Positions 14,288 to 22,614 are shown, numbered from the stretch's first letter. The stretch is 35,956 bases of DNA from Flammeovirgaceae bacterium BBD 1991-12 (GCA_001657315.1 LYSV01000061.1:1-35956); one strand, 5' to 3'. Translations and numbers: made by a program. The notes: generated by a model not told the origin, from the letters alone.

Positions 14288-15874
14288 TTATTCCGCTTTC
14301 AATTCATCAATGAAGTAATCCAGTTCAGAAAACTGGTACTCTTTCGGAAACCTGTAACCATTTACGAATAAGGCAGGAGTAGCTTTTGTCTTTGCAGTTT
14401 TGAATAATTCACGATGCGTATTTTGTAAACTTTTGAAAACTTTATCATTGCTATCTTTTTCTTCACTCTCGTCATATATCATATGCTTAAGTCTCCTTCT
14501 ATTGTACCAGGTCTCCAACAACCTGATAGCCCCTTTGTATTTTTTTTCTTTAAATAACCGGACCATTTGGATCACAAAAACTTTATCATCATTCCTCAAA
14601 GAAAATACCAAATGGGTCTTTACCTGCTCCTGCTCAAATAACCACTTGAGTTCATTGAACGCCTTTTGGCAAGGAAAGCAGTGTAAACTAAGAAAAGCAC
14701 ACACCGCCACTTTAGCTTCCTCCTTTCCAATAGTGAAGATTTCATTTGAAATATCCCAGTTATTCTTCTTCCCCTTATAAAGCAAACTGGTAAATATCTT
14801 CGGGTTCCTTTTAAGCTTTAAATAGCTTAACCTCTCTTGATAAGCCCTTTTCTTGCTATTGGCATAAATCTTATAGGTGGCGAAAGCGAAAGTTATGACC
14901 AGGCCTATACTTATGTACTTTAACAAAGCCAAACCTGTAAGATCAAAGGACCAACCAGCGGTAATATATAATACCGCTTCAGCCACAAAAACAACCTGTA
15001 CACCCACGCATAAAGTACACCACATTTTTACGATACCTATTTGGTAGTACAGGGAAAATACCACATATCCTAAAGCACACAAAGCTATAATGGTCATTAA
15101 TCCAAATTCACTGCTATCCCGAATGGATACCATCATTAAAAGGCCTGTAAAGAAATAAATCAGCCCTACATCGCTCCAGTGAATCCAGCCAAATACCTTT
15201 GCGGCGTCAGTTCTTAATAGAGAATTACAATCCGTCTTTTTGTTAATATTGCACAACGTATCTGCCAAACTTATATTGATATTTAAATCCTTCAATACCA
15301 ATAAAAAGGACAAGCTCAACCCTACCAGTTTTGTGAACAGTAATCCAATAAATATGACCGTAATGTTCGAAAAAGTTTTAAGTTTTAAAATTGAGTAAAC
15401 TATAAAAAACACAATAGCTAAGCCTCCTAAATATGGCAGCGCTTTATGCAACCATTCAACCTGCCTCTTTTTAGAATAATCCGATTCAACAACTTTTTCA
15501 CCAGGGTTGATGAATACCGAAACCCCACTATACTTTTCAAAAAATTCGTTTTCCTGAAGCAGTTTAGGCCTACCGGGCGAATCAAAATATTTTACAGGAG
15601 TGTCTTTTGTAAGCTTAGGAACGAATACTAGTTTTTCATTGCCATCATTTAAGTGTGCGATAAAAGGAGCTTCTGCCTGGACGAGACCATCTTTATCTAT
15701 CTGCACCGGGTAGTTATCAATTTTCCACTTGCTAAAAAAATCACAAACACTCTTTAAGGTGGGATAATGGGGGTGTGACAGCAAGTTTTCTGTAACTGTG
15801 TTTCCTGAGATTGACAGTCCGTAGTAATAAACAGCCTTTTTTACTACCGCAATTGTATTATCATATTGGTTCAT
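14288..15874 (-). CDS. C39-like / VKOR / thioredoxin fusion, thiol-disulfide oxidoreductase
   Basis: 528 residues. Residues 1-125 look like a C39 peptidase-like domain without the catalytic DCGxxC motif, as often seen in front of Bacteroidota VKOR proteins; it may bind leaders rather than cut. A VKOR integral membrane domain follows (about 148-335, multiple helices) with the loop pair Cys208/Cys216 (CNINKKTDC) and active-site pair Cys286-Cys289 (WCTLC). A thioredoxin/DsbA-like domain closes the protein (about 375-525) with Cys399-Cys402 (CFPC), a helical insertion and cis-Pro500 in ATPALFVNGY. VKOR would pass electrons from the thioredoxin domain to quinone, so the protein can form disulfides in exported Cys-rich peptides. 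This fits the even cysteine counts of the precursors. It lies between LanC-like 2 (81-base gap) and the HTH gene (11-base gap). Confidence 0.88.
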   Translation of the reverse strand: MNQYDNTIAVVKKAVYYYGLSISGNTVTENLLSHPHYPTLKSVCDFFSKWKIDNYPVQIDKDGLVQAEAPFIAHLNDGNEKLVFVPKLTKDTPVKYFDSPGRPKLLQENEFFEKYSGVSVFINPGEKVVESDYSKKRQVEWLHKALPYLGGLAIVFFIVYSILKLKTFSNITVIFIGLLFTKLVGLSLSFLLVLKDLNINISLADTLCNINKKTDCNSLLRTDAAKVFGWIHWSDVGLIYFFTGLLMMVSIRDSSEFGLMTIIALCALGYVVFSLYYQIGIVKMWCTLCVGVQVVFVAEAVLYITAGWSFDLTGLALLKYISIGLVITFAFATYKIYANSKKRAYQERLSYLKLKRNPKIFTSLLYKGKKNNWDISNEIFTIGKEEAKVAVCAFLSLHCFPCQKAFNELKWLFEQEQVKTHLVFSLRNDDKVFVIQMVRLFKEKKYKGAIRLLETWYNRRRLKHMIYDESEEKDSNDKVFKSLQNTHRELFKTAKTKATPALFVNGYRFPKEYQFSELDYFIDELKAE

Positions 15875-15955
15875 TCGAATGTAGTTTTAAAGAGGGTGAA
15901 GAATGTGAGTTGTTTTACTATGGTTTGAAAATCAAACTATTTTAATGCTTGATAA

Positions 15956-16999
15956 TTACGGATCTGCAAGGCCAAGCATTGAATACCCTACTCCGGCAAT
16001 ACCTTCATATAAACCCAATCTCTTTGGATGGAACTTTCCTTCCGATGAAATATCTTGCCACAAGCTAGATTGTAAAATTCGGTGGCCAGCTTTACAGGAG
16101 ATCATCTTGCTTTTTTTATTGGTTTTACCTGCCTGCTTTAAATACAAAATAATACCACCCAACCCATTGGAAACCCATATGCTTTTACCTGGAAATTCTG
16201 ATAATAATTGCCTCTCATTAATGTGGTTTTGCAACAGGACGGCGTGTTGCTCCCATTGAGCGCAATCCATTTCCTTAGCAATCATCATCATTACTATCGA
16301 CAAATAGAGCCTATTGCTTGTATTGAGAGGAAAAATGGAAAAGGCTATTTTTGAAAGCCTTTCAAGTGTTATATCTATTTTACGATCATAAAACCTCAAT
16401 TTTCTGAATTCGACCAAAAGCACAAACAACAAGGGAAGCGGCCAATCAATCCTAAATCCTACAGGTTCCTTAAAAAGGTCGTTTTTACGCTCCATTGTAT
16501 TGTAGATTTGGTTGATATGATCTATAGCTAACCGCTTAAGCATAAAATCTCGATTTGTCATATTTTCAAATTCTTTATCTTGCAGTCGAGAAAGGAGATA
16601 AAACCCATAGCCAAGGAGACCTTCGTGCAAATCTATAGGCAGTTCCTTGCGGTCTGCCAGGAATTTGAAGACCTTATCATCAAGTTCATAAATGATGTCA
16701 TCAGTTTCCGCCTCTATAAAACGATTTTTTACTAAGTATTTAATACCCCAGGCAATCCCCGCAAGTCCACTCTCAAAGTCCAGTGGCAGGACATTATCTT
16801 CGGCCTTCTCCCATATCGTATCTATTAGCAATTCGGCATGGTCCCTATACAAGATCTTTCCTGTTTTTTTATATAAGTGAAAGAGATAAATGCTGATCCC
16901 CATTTTTCCATGTAGAAGTCCAGGGTTATCCATACAAGGGCTTTGTTCTAGTATGACGTCAGTAATTACCGATTGTACTAGCTTAAAGTCCAAACTCAT
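15956..16999 (-). CDS. LanC-like protein 2 (zinc ligands not seen)
   Basis: 347 residues, paralogue of the protein at 4876-5943. GxxG turns: LLHGKMG (28-34), ESGLAGIAWG (76-85), HEGLLGYGFYLLSRL (125-139), SNGLGGI (277-283) and YEGIAGVGY (331-339). The third is nearly the same as in LanC-like 1 (SGYGFYFLSRI). The WCxG and CHG motifs that hold the zinc in active LanC cyclases are absent. It is the first gene of the second minus-strand operon, followed by the VKOR-thioredoxin fusion, the HTH regulator and precursor b. Two different LanC-like proteins in one island may serve different precursors or form a complex with the glycosyltransferases; I cannot decide. A weak copy of the regulatory motif lies about 220 bases upstream. 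Confidence 0.8.
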   Translation of the reverse strand: MSLDFKLVQSVITDVILEQSPCMDNPGLLHGKMGISIYLFHLYKKTGKILYRDHAELLIDTIWEKAEDNVLPLDFESGLAGIAWGIKYLVKNRFIEAETDDIIYELDDKVFKFLADRKELPIDLHEGLLGYGFYLLSRLQDKEFENMTNRDFMLKRLAIDHINQIYNTMERKNDLFKEPVGFRIDWPLPLLFVLLVEFRKLRFYDRKIDITLERLSKIAFSIFPLNTSNRLYLSIVMMMIAKEMDCAQWEQHAVLLQNHINERQLLSEFPGKSIWVSNGLGGIILYLKQAGKTNKKSKMISCKAGHRILQSSLWQDISSEGKFHPKRLGLYEGIAGVGYSMLGLADP

Positions 17000-17060
17000 T
17001 CAATTTTAATGTAATGAAAAAATATCCACCTAAGGTTTATAAGTATAAGGAGTTATACAG

Positions 17061-17098
17061 ACAAGCTGCCTGGTACTTCCCTGCTAAGAGTAGCTTGT
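17061..17098. repeat. Inverted repeat in the LanC-like 2 upstream leader
   Basis: Arms ACAAGCTGC and GTAGCTTGT pair over nine positions (one G-T) around a 20-base loop. Part of the sequence (AAGCTGCC, TGTATACGGGCTT) recurs in shortened form at 18485-18510, on the other side of the precursor c/metalloprotease pair. Confidence 0.35.
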
Positions 17099-17333
17099 AT
17101 ACGGGCTTACTTCATATCCATTTTAGAATGGAAAACTAAGATAAAGAAATCAAAATGCCCGGGGGTATTTTGATCATAACCAAGGGATAAATTAGTTTTT
17201 TAAAAAAAATATTTTTTTAATACCAATTGACTATCAATGTGTTATCCTGTATTTTCTTATATTAATTTTAAGTCATAAAGATTGCCCATTCGAACCAGGA
17301 AAGGAACCCAATAAATTAACACGATGTCAAACC

Positions 17334-17353
17334 GGTATAATAATAATATACCA
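17334..17353 (+). promoter_or_regulatory. Shared A/T-rich regulatory motif upstream of precursor c
   Basis: Reads GGTATAATAATAATATACCA on the plus strand. It is a perfect inverted repeat of GGTATA and TATACC around seven A/T bases, the best palindrome of the set. The proximal end is 97 bases from the precursor c ATG. The motif keeps the same orientation relative to its gene although the gene is on the opposite strand from the others, which supports a real regulatory role. Confidence 0.6.
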
Positions 17354-17450
17354 GTAGTACTTAATTTGGTCATAATTTATCAAAGATATTCAATGGGGTA
17401 ATGGGCTTGTTGACCATACTTGAATTTAATTTAAACTACATTATAGTAAA

Positions 17451-17705
17451 ATGACAAAAACACTAAGTAAACTAAAGCTTTCGCAAGCCAAAGTATTGAA
17501 AAAAGAGGAACTTATTAATTTCCAAGGCGGATCATCCAATTCTCCATGCCCTACCGATGAATGTATGGAGTGTTTAGGAACATGCTGGGGTGATGTTGCC
17601 ACTGACTGCGATGATCTTTATGACCCCTTAGACCAGTCAGCACGTGATGCCTGTGTTGAATCTGGTGAGAATTGGTGTGTTGACTTTTGTAGTTCTGGAT
17701 TGTAG
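17451..17705 (+). CDS. Double-glycine leader precursor peptide c (8 core cysteines)
   Basis: 84 residues. The leader MTKTLSKLKLSQAKVLKKEE continues LINFQGG with Gly-Gly at 26-27. It shares the SKLKL/KKLKL, VL/LL and EEL-I/L-NF/DF pattern with precursors a and b, so the same exporter should process it. The core of 57 residues is acidic (many Asp/Glu) and has eight cysteines (33, 38, 41, 45, 53, 68, 76, 80), possibly four disulfides. It is the only precursor on the plus strand and is followed after 125 bases by an exported archaemetzincin-like protease, on the same strand. Its composition differs from a and b, so the island probably makes a set of unlike peptides through one export and modification machinery. 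Confidence 0.85.
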   Translation: MTKTLSKLKLSQAKVLKKEELINFQGGSSNSPCPTDECMECLGTCWGDVATDCDDLYDPLDQSARDACVESGENWCVDFCSSGL

Positions 17706-17830
17706 TAGTATACCCGCTAAGGCTATGTAGAAGCAGCATTTTCAAAGTATTTCTTTTAATTCAAGGACTGAACGAAGTTATTAAGAGCCTCTTAGTATGT
17801 ATTCTCATGTTTCACCGAAAACAGGCTTAG

Positions 17831-18460
17831 ATGAACCTGGGTAAGGGTATTGTCTTACTTATTTTTTTCTGCTACCCTGTAACAAAGGCACCTCCACAGC
17901 TGTCACGTATCCAAGTGACTGTCATAAGCCTTCATGGTGTGAGTATGAAAGAGAAGATTATCGTAAAAGAAGGCCTGGAAAGCTATTACCCAGGAGAGGT
18001 AATCTTCAAGGAATTACCATTAACGAACGGAACCGTGCAGAGTATGTTAAACGAAGAAGTGATCTATGCCAAGCCACTATTGGATACGTTAAAAAAACAT
18101 TCCTTACCTTCAACATGGTCAAAAACGATTCTATTGACCGATAAGAAGCTTACAGTGTCAAAACTTCCTTTTGAATACAGCATGAAATATTTAGTAAGGG
18201 GATTTGCTGAGTCAGTGCCAGGGAACCTAGCCATTATATCCACCTATAAACTAAAACATGAACAGTCAGAAAACGCCCCATATCATAAGCTTTTAATTAA
18301 AACTGCAAGACATGAAATGGGTCATTTGATTGGCCTTCATCATTGTAATGAAACAGGTTGCCTGATGAATACCGGGGGATTTAATAATAACGTACAATTC
18401 CTTGATCTTGATTACAAGATAGGTGCAAAATGTCAAAATCTGCTGGATAGCATATATTAA
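17831..18460 (+). CDS. Exported archaemetzincin-like metalloprotease (peptidase M54 type)
   Basis: 209 residues. The N-terminus has a short hydrophobic segment (GIVLLIFFCYPV) after a Lys and is probably a signal peptide or anchor. Residues 161-179 read HEMGHLIGLHHCNETGCLM, an exact match to the archaelysin signature HExxHxxGxxHCxxxxCxM: zinc ligands His161, His165 and His171, catalytic Glu162, and structural-site Cys172 and Cys177. Known archaemetzincins complete the second zinc site with a CxxC near the C-terminus. Here only Cys201 (GAKCQNLL) remains, so that site may be altered. The gene follows precursor c on the same strand and takes the place that other exported proteins have after precursors a, b and d. 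It could mature or degrade peptide c, or act with it on prey; all of these are inference. Confidence 0.85.
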   Translation: MNLGKGIVLLIFFCYPVTKAPPQLSRIQVTVISLHGVSMKEKIIVKEGLESYYPGEVIFKELPLTNGTVQSMLNEEVIYAKPLLDTLKKHSLPSTWSKTILLTDKKLTVSKLPFEYSMKYLVRGFAESVPGNLAIISTYKLKHEQSENAPYHKLLIKTARHEMGHLIGLHHCNETGCLMNTGGFNNNVQFLDLDYKIGAKCQNLLDSIY

Positions 18461-18558
18461 CTCTTAGTTGCCACTCCCCAAAAAAGCTGCCTGTACAACG
18501 GGCTTCTACGGCTATGAGAGTTGTTATCGTTAAACATTATCAATTGATACCCTCCTCC
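18461..18558. other. Convergent intergenic region with a possible terminator hairpin
   Basis: Lies between the ends of the plus-strand metalloprotease gene and the minus-strand sensor regulator. GCCTGT and ACGGGC (18490-18504) can form a short hairpin with a 3-base loop and one wobble pair. An A-run precedes it on the plus strand, which would be a T-run for transcription from the minus strand. It could therefore serve as a terminator for the regulator transcript. Confidence 0.3.
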
Positions 18559-21500
18559 TCACTCTTTGACATTTACCATCTCATTTTCTTGGTAATCACT
18601 AGGATTACAACTATACTGCTCCCTAAACTTCTCCCGAAAATATTTCAGGTCATTGATGCCTACACTATAGGCCACTTCCGATACGTTCAACTCTCCGGCC
18701 CGGAGCAGCTCTGCAGATCTCTTTAGCCTGATATCCCGGATGAACTGCACGGCGGACCTGCCGGTAAGCTCTTTTATTCTTTTGTAACAGGCAGACTGAC
18801 TCATTCCCATTTCCCTTACCATCATCTGCACGGAGAAATTATCGTTCGTAAGATTGTCCATGACGAGGCCGGTGATCTCATCGAGGAATTTCTGCTCCGC
18901 ATTAGGTAATACAGCTTCGGCAACAGGCTGTAAGCGGATATGGGCCTCATAGTAGCGCTTAAAGTTTTCCCGGGTGGCCAGTATGCTGGCTACCTTGGCC
19001 ATCAGTATTCGGACATTGAACGGTTTGGTGATGTAGTCATGAGCTCCCGTACCTATCCCTTCCAGCTCATAGACTGTGGCAGTCCTTGCCGTAAGCAAAA
19101 TAACCGGGATAAAGGAAAGGTCCGGGTCCTGCTTTATCACTGAAAGCATTTCAAGGCCATCCATCTCTGGCATCATTACATCGCTGATGATGAGATCCGG
19201 TAAATGATGTCGTGCTTTTTCCAGGCCCTGCTTTCCGTCAGCGGCACAGACCACCCGGTAATGTCGCCGGAGATGGTCACCCAGGTAGGTAAGCACATCC
19301 CTGTTGTCCTCTACAATAAGGATACACTGTTTTACATTGGCAATTGAAGATTCATTTTCATGCTCCATAGCCTGCGGTTCTACTTCTACCGAAGGATAGT
19401 GAACACGATCGTCACTATCCCTGAAATCCTTTAAAAGCAGCGATCTGTCAAAATGGGTATTGCCAAATGGTACTTTTACGATAAATTCAGAGCCCTTACC
19501 CCGCGTACTTTTCACCCTGATCTCTCCCTTGTGCAGATCAATGATCCCTTTCACCAGTGCAAGGCCGATACCGGTGCCATGAATGGATAGTGTGTCGAGA
19601 CCTCCTACCTGATAAAACCGATCAAATATCCTTCCTGCATCCTCTTTTGACATGCCTATTCCGCTGTCTTTGATCCTGATCTCAAGATAGTGGTTGACGA
19701 GTCTGTCTTTTCCCTTTACCTTTTCAAAAACCGCCTCTTTTATATCATCCCCTACAGACTTCATTTGTATATCAACCTTGCCACCGGCTTTTGTATATTT
19801 AAAAGCATTGGATATCAGATTGGTCAATACGATCTCAAATTTATCCCTGTCAAAGGTCAGACGGATAGGTTCAGTGCCTACCTGAAAATTATACCGGATC
19901 TCCTTTTCATGGGCCATGTGCTGAAAGACCAGACAGATCTCCTGGGCAAATTTTACGAAGTTTCCATCCGCCACCTGCAGTGTCATATTGCCGCTTTCCA
20001 TTTTTCTGAAGTTGAGTAGCTGATTGGTCAGCGCCAGCAGACGGTTCACGTTCTTCTGGATAAGGGTTAGTTTTTCCGAAAATCCATTCACTCCAGGGCC
20101 CTCTTCAATGATCTCCTCCAGCGGGCCATGGATAAGGGTGAGAGGCGTACGGATCTCATGCGATATATTGGTAAAGAATCGTATTTTTTGCTTATTCAGA
20201 TCCTTTTCCTTTTCGGCCAGTACCAGATCGTGCCGCAGGGCAGACTGGCGCCTCATTAAGAAACCGTACAGGTACAATAGTCCCAGGGTGAGTAGGGAAT
20301 ATGCCAAAAATGCCCACCACGTAGCCCACCATGGCGGCAACACGGTGATCATAAGGGTGCGGCCTTCACTCCATTTACCATCGCTGTTGGATACTTTTGC
20401 TTCAAACTCATACGTACCTGCCCGGAGGTTGGAAAAGGTGACACGACGCTGGTCTGCGTTTTGATAGACCCAGTCCTGGCTATAGCCTTTCAGCCTGTAG
20501 GCATACTTGTTCTGACCAGGATTGGCATAATGCAACCCGAGCAGGTCTATTGTAAATTCATTCTCAGCAGCCTTTAGGGTAATGGAAGAAAGAAAGTTGA
20601 GTTTTTTGGGGAGCAGTATGCGCTTATTTATTTTTTCCCCAACATTTACAGACTGGTTGAAGATCTTCAGATCATCAAAAATTATCCTGGGGCTATGTGG
20701 ATTGGGGGTGATCTCTTCCGGATCAAAATAATTGAGCCCATTGATGCCGCCCAGGTACAACAGTCCCTTATCATTTTTGAATGCTGCTCCTATTTTGAAG
20801 GAATTGGACTGCAGTCCGTCATTTACATCATAAACTACAAAGCTGCTGTCTGCCGGATCAAACCGTACGAGCCCTTTTCCTCCTATCCATAGTTTTCCTG
20901 AATTGTCCTCCAGCAGGGACTCTATATCATTATCAGCAAGTCCGTCTTTCTCCGTGATACGCTGAAATACCATACCTCCGGAAGTTTCAACGGCTTTATT
21001 CAGTCCTCCTCCAATAGTGCCCACCCAAAGAGTATTCGTGCTGGTCCTTAAAACAGGCCATACATAATCGGAGCTTATCGACGACCTGTCCGCAGCACTG
21101 AACCGATAGTTTTCCACAGAGATCTGTGAAACCTCAGGAAACGAAAGTTTTAACAACCCGGCATCCCTTGTCCCCAGCCACATCACATGAGGATCTCCGG
21201 GATCAGAATAGACGTATGTGAGATTATTGGTAGGCAGATAGTTGTCCTGGTTGAGGTAGGCCAGCACCTTTTTTGTTGTTCTATCCATCAGCGTCACGCC
21301 CTGATCAAAAGTAGCTATCCACAATCTTCCAAAAGTATCTTCACCAATACCTATTACCTTCTCACTGGAAAGCCCCTGTTTCTCCTGGCTATGGAACTCC
21401 TGTATAGTCCCGTTATTCCGCAAAAGTCGGAGGCCATTGAAGCGTGTTCCGATCCAAAACTGCCCGGCATGATCCCTGTGCAGTGCTGAGATATGTCGCT

Positions 21501-22614
21501 CGGGTTCATAAACGGTGACTTCTTCTGCCTTGCTGATCCTGGCCAGTCCATGCCGGGTACCAACCCAGAGTTGATCATGATCTTCATGGATTGCCGTGAC
21601 GTAATTATCCGGAATTGCCTTGTTCGCGCTGTTGATAACCCGGAATGGTTTGGCCCTCAGGTCAATAAAATGAGCACCTCCTCCGGAAGTACCTATCCAC
21701 AGCACATCGAAGGAATCTATCATGAGGTCATTTACTCTACCGGTACTGAGTTGGTTGGATGCAGTATACGTGTATCCGAGGGCGTATTTCCCGTCCTGCT
21801 GTCTTTGCAACTGCATTACACCTCCGTCATATACCCCAATCCATATGTTTTTATGATAATCTGTGACGATATCACTGATAGGCCGGTCTTTCCACGAGAA
21901 CAGTTCTTTCCACTCCCTGCTATCGGAAAGACTGAACAATCCACGATCAGTGGCTACCATCAGGGCATCCTCCAGTATGCCCATGGAATAGGCAGACCTG
22001 AAAAGGCCTGTTTGAACCCTGCTGATCTTTCCTGTGCTGATCTCAAGCTGCCATAGTCCATGAGCCATAGTGCCTATCCATATCTTTCCGTCGAAGGCCA
22101 GAATTTCCAATACGTTGAGCTCCAATGGCACCAGAAAGCCGGAGATATGATACCCGTCATCACTCCAGGTTATTTTATTCAGGCCACCACGGTTTGTCAA
22201 ACACCATATATTACCTTCGCTATCTTCCACCACCTGTCCGATCCTTTCGTTTTTACCATTCCCCAGCGATACATGGTAAAAACGACCGGTCTCCGGCTCA
22301 TGGTACGATATGAAATTCTTCTCTGTGGCAATCCAGATCCTGTTCCGGGAATCGCAAAACAGGTCCTTCATCCGGTTGTTTGGCAGGCTGAGGCTATCCT
22401 CAAAATCATGCTTGAAGGCCTTAAAGGCGTAACCGTCATACCGGTTCAGTCCATTATTGGTACCCAGCCAGATAACGCCGGATGTATCCTGTACGACGGC
22501 CACTACATCACTATGCGTAAGACCGTCATTTACAGACAGGTGATTCAGGGTGTACTGGGAAAATGCAGAATGCGCTGTAACCTGAAGACAGAAAAGCCAT
22601 ATGACATACCGCAT
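18559..22614 (-). CDS. Hybrid two-component system sensor regulator of the PUL (propeller-HK-REC-AraC)
   Basis: 1351 residues from the ATG at 22614. An upstream in-frame ATG at 22728 would add 38 residues ahead of an obvious signal peptide (MRYVIWLFCLQVTAHSAFSQ), so the shorter start is preferred. Domain order: periplasmic two-component-regulator propeller repeats (about 22-640, many WIGT-type blades), Y_Y_Y domain (about 690-757), transmembrane helix (about 762-785), HisKA with His819 in ISHEIRTP, HATPase (N936, DSGIG at 983-987, GTGIGLAL at 1013-1020), receiver (about 1097-1205, phospho-acceptor Asp1145 in ISDVMMPEMDG, Lys1197), and a C-terminal AraC HTH (about 1257-1345). All catalytic residues are present. 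Proteins of this layout sense a glycan breakdown product in the periplasm and activate the neighbouring SusC/SusD operon. Confidence 0.95.
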   Translation of the reverse strand: MRYVIWLFCLQVTAHSAFSQYTLNHLSVNDGLTHSDVVAVVQDTSGVIWLGTNNGLNRYDGYAFKAFKHDFEDSLSLPNNRMKDLFCDSRNRIWIATEKNFISYHEPETGRFYHVSLGNGKNERIGQVVEDSEGNIWCLTNRGGLNKITWSDDGYHISGFLVPLELNVLEILAFDGKIWIGTMAHGLWQLEISTGKISRVQTGLFRSAYSMGILEDALMVATDRGLFSLSDSREWKELFSWKDRPISDIVTDYHKNIWIGVYDGGVMQLQRQQDGKYALGYTYTASNQLSTGRVNDLMIDSFDVLWIGTSGGGAHFIDLRAKPFRVINSANKAIPDNYVTAIHEDHDQLWVGTRHGLARISKAEEVTVYEPERHISALHRDHAGQFWIGTRFNGLRLLRNNGTIQEFHSQEKQGLSSEKVIGIGEDTFGRLWIATFDQGVTLMDRTTKKVLAYLNQDNYLPTNNLTYVYSDPGDPHVMWLGTRDAGLLKLSFPEVSQISVENYRFSAADRSSISSDYVWPVLRTSTNTLWVGTIGGGLNKAVETSGGMVFQRITEKDGLADNDIESLLEDNSGKLWIGGKGLVRFDPADSSFVVYDVNDGLQSNSFKIGAAFKNDKGLLYLGGINGLNYFDPEEITPNPHSPRIIFDDLKIFNQSVNVGEKINKRILLPKKLNFLSSITLKAAENEFTIDLLGLHYANPGQNKYAYRLKGYSQDWVYQNADQRRVTFSNLRAGTYEFEAKVSNSDGKWSEGRTLMITVLPPWWATWWAFLAYSLLTLGLLYLYGFLMRRQSALRHDLVLAEKEKDLNKQKIRFFTNISHEIRTPLTLIHGPLEEIIEEGPGVNGFSEKLTLIQKNVNRLLALTNQLLNFRKMESGNMTLQVADGNFVKFAQEICLVFQHMAHEKEIRYNFQVGTEPIRLTFDRDKFEIVLTNLISNAFKYTKAGGKVDIQMKSVGDDIKEAVFEKVKGKDRLVNHYLEIRIKDSGIGMSKEDAGRIFDRFYQVGGLDTLSIHGTGIGLALVKGIIDLHKGEIRVKSTRGKGSEFIVKVPFGNTHFDRSLLLKDFRDSDDRVHYPSVEVEPQAMEHENESSIANVKQCILIVEDNRDVLTYLGDHLRRHYRVVCAADGKQGLEKARHHLPDLIISDVMMPEMDGLEMLSVIKQDPDLSFIPVILLTARTATVYELEGIGTGAHDYITKPFNVRILMAKVASILATRENFKRYYEAHIRLQPVAEAVLPNAEQKFLDEITGLVMDNLTNDNFSVQMMVREMGMSQSACYKRIKELTGRSAVQFIRDIRLKRSAELLRAGELNVSEVAYSVGINDLKYFREKFREQYSCNPSDYQENEMVNVKE

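Larger units (their letters stand above)
17000..17450. other. 451-bp divergent intergenic region with promoters
   Basis: Lies between LanC-like 2 (minus) and precursor c (plus). It contains a hairpin (17061-17098) in the LanC-like 2 leader, an A-tract/T-tract region around 17200-17220, a weak GGTATT half-site of the regulatory motif on the minus strand near 17219-17224, and the full motif for precursor c (17334-17353). No gene was found on either strand. Confidence 0.5.

Noticed and set aside
4876-16999. Classification as a lanthipeptide cluster because of the LanC-like genes
   Set aside because: No LanB or LanM dehydratase is present and both LanC-like proteins lack the zinc-binding Cys and Cys-His motifs, so lanthionine formation is not supported by the sequence.
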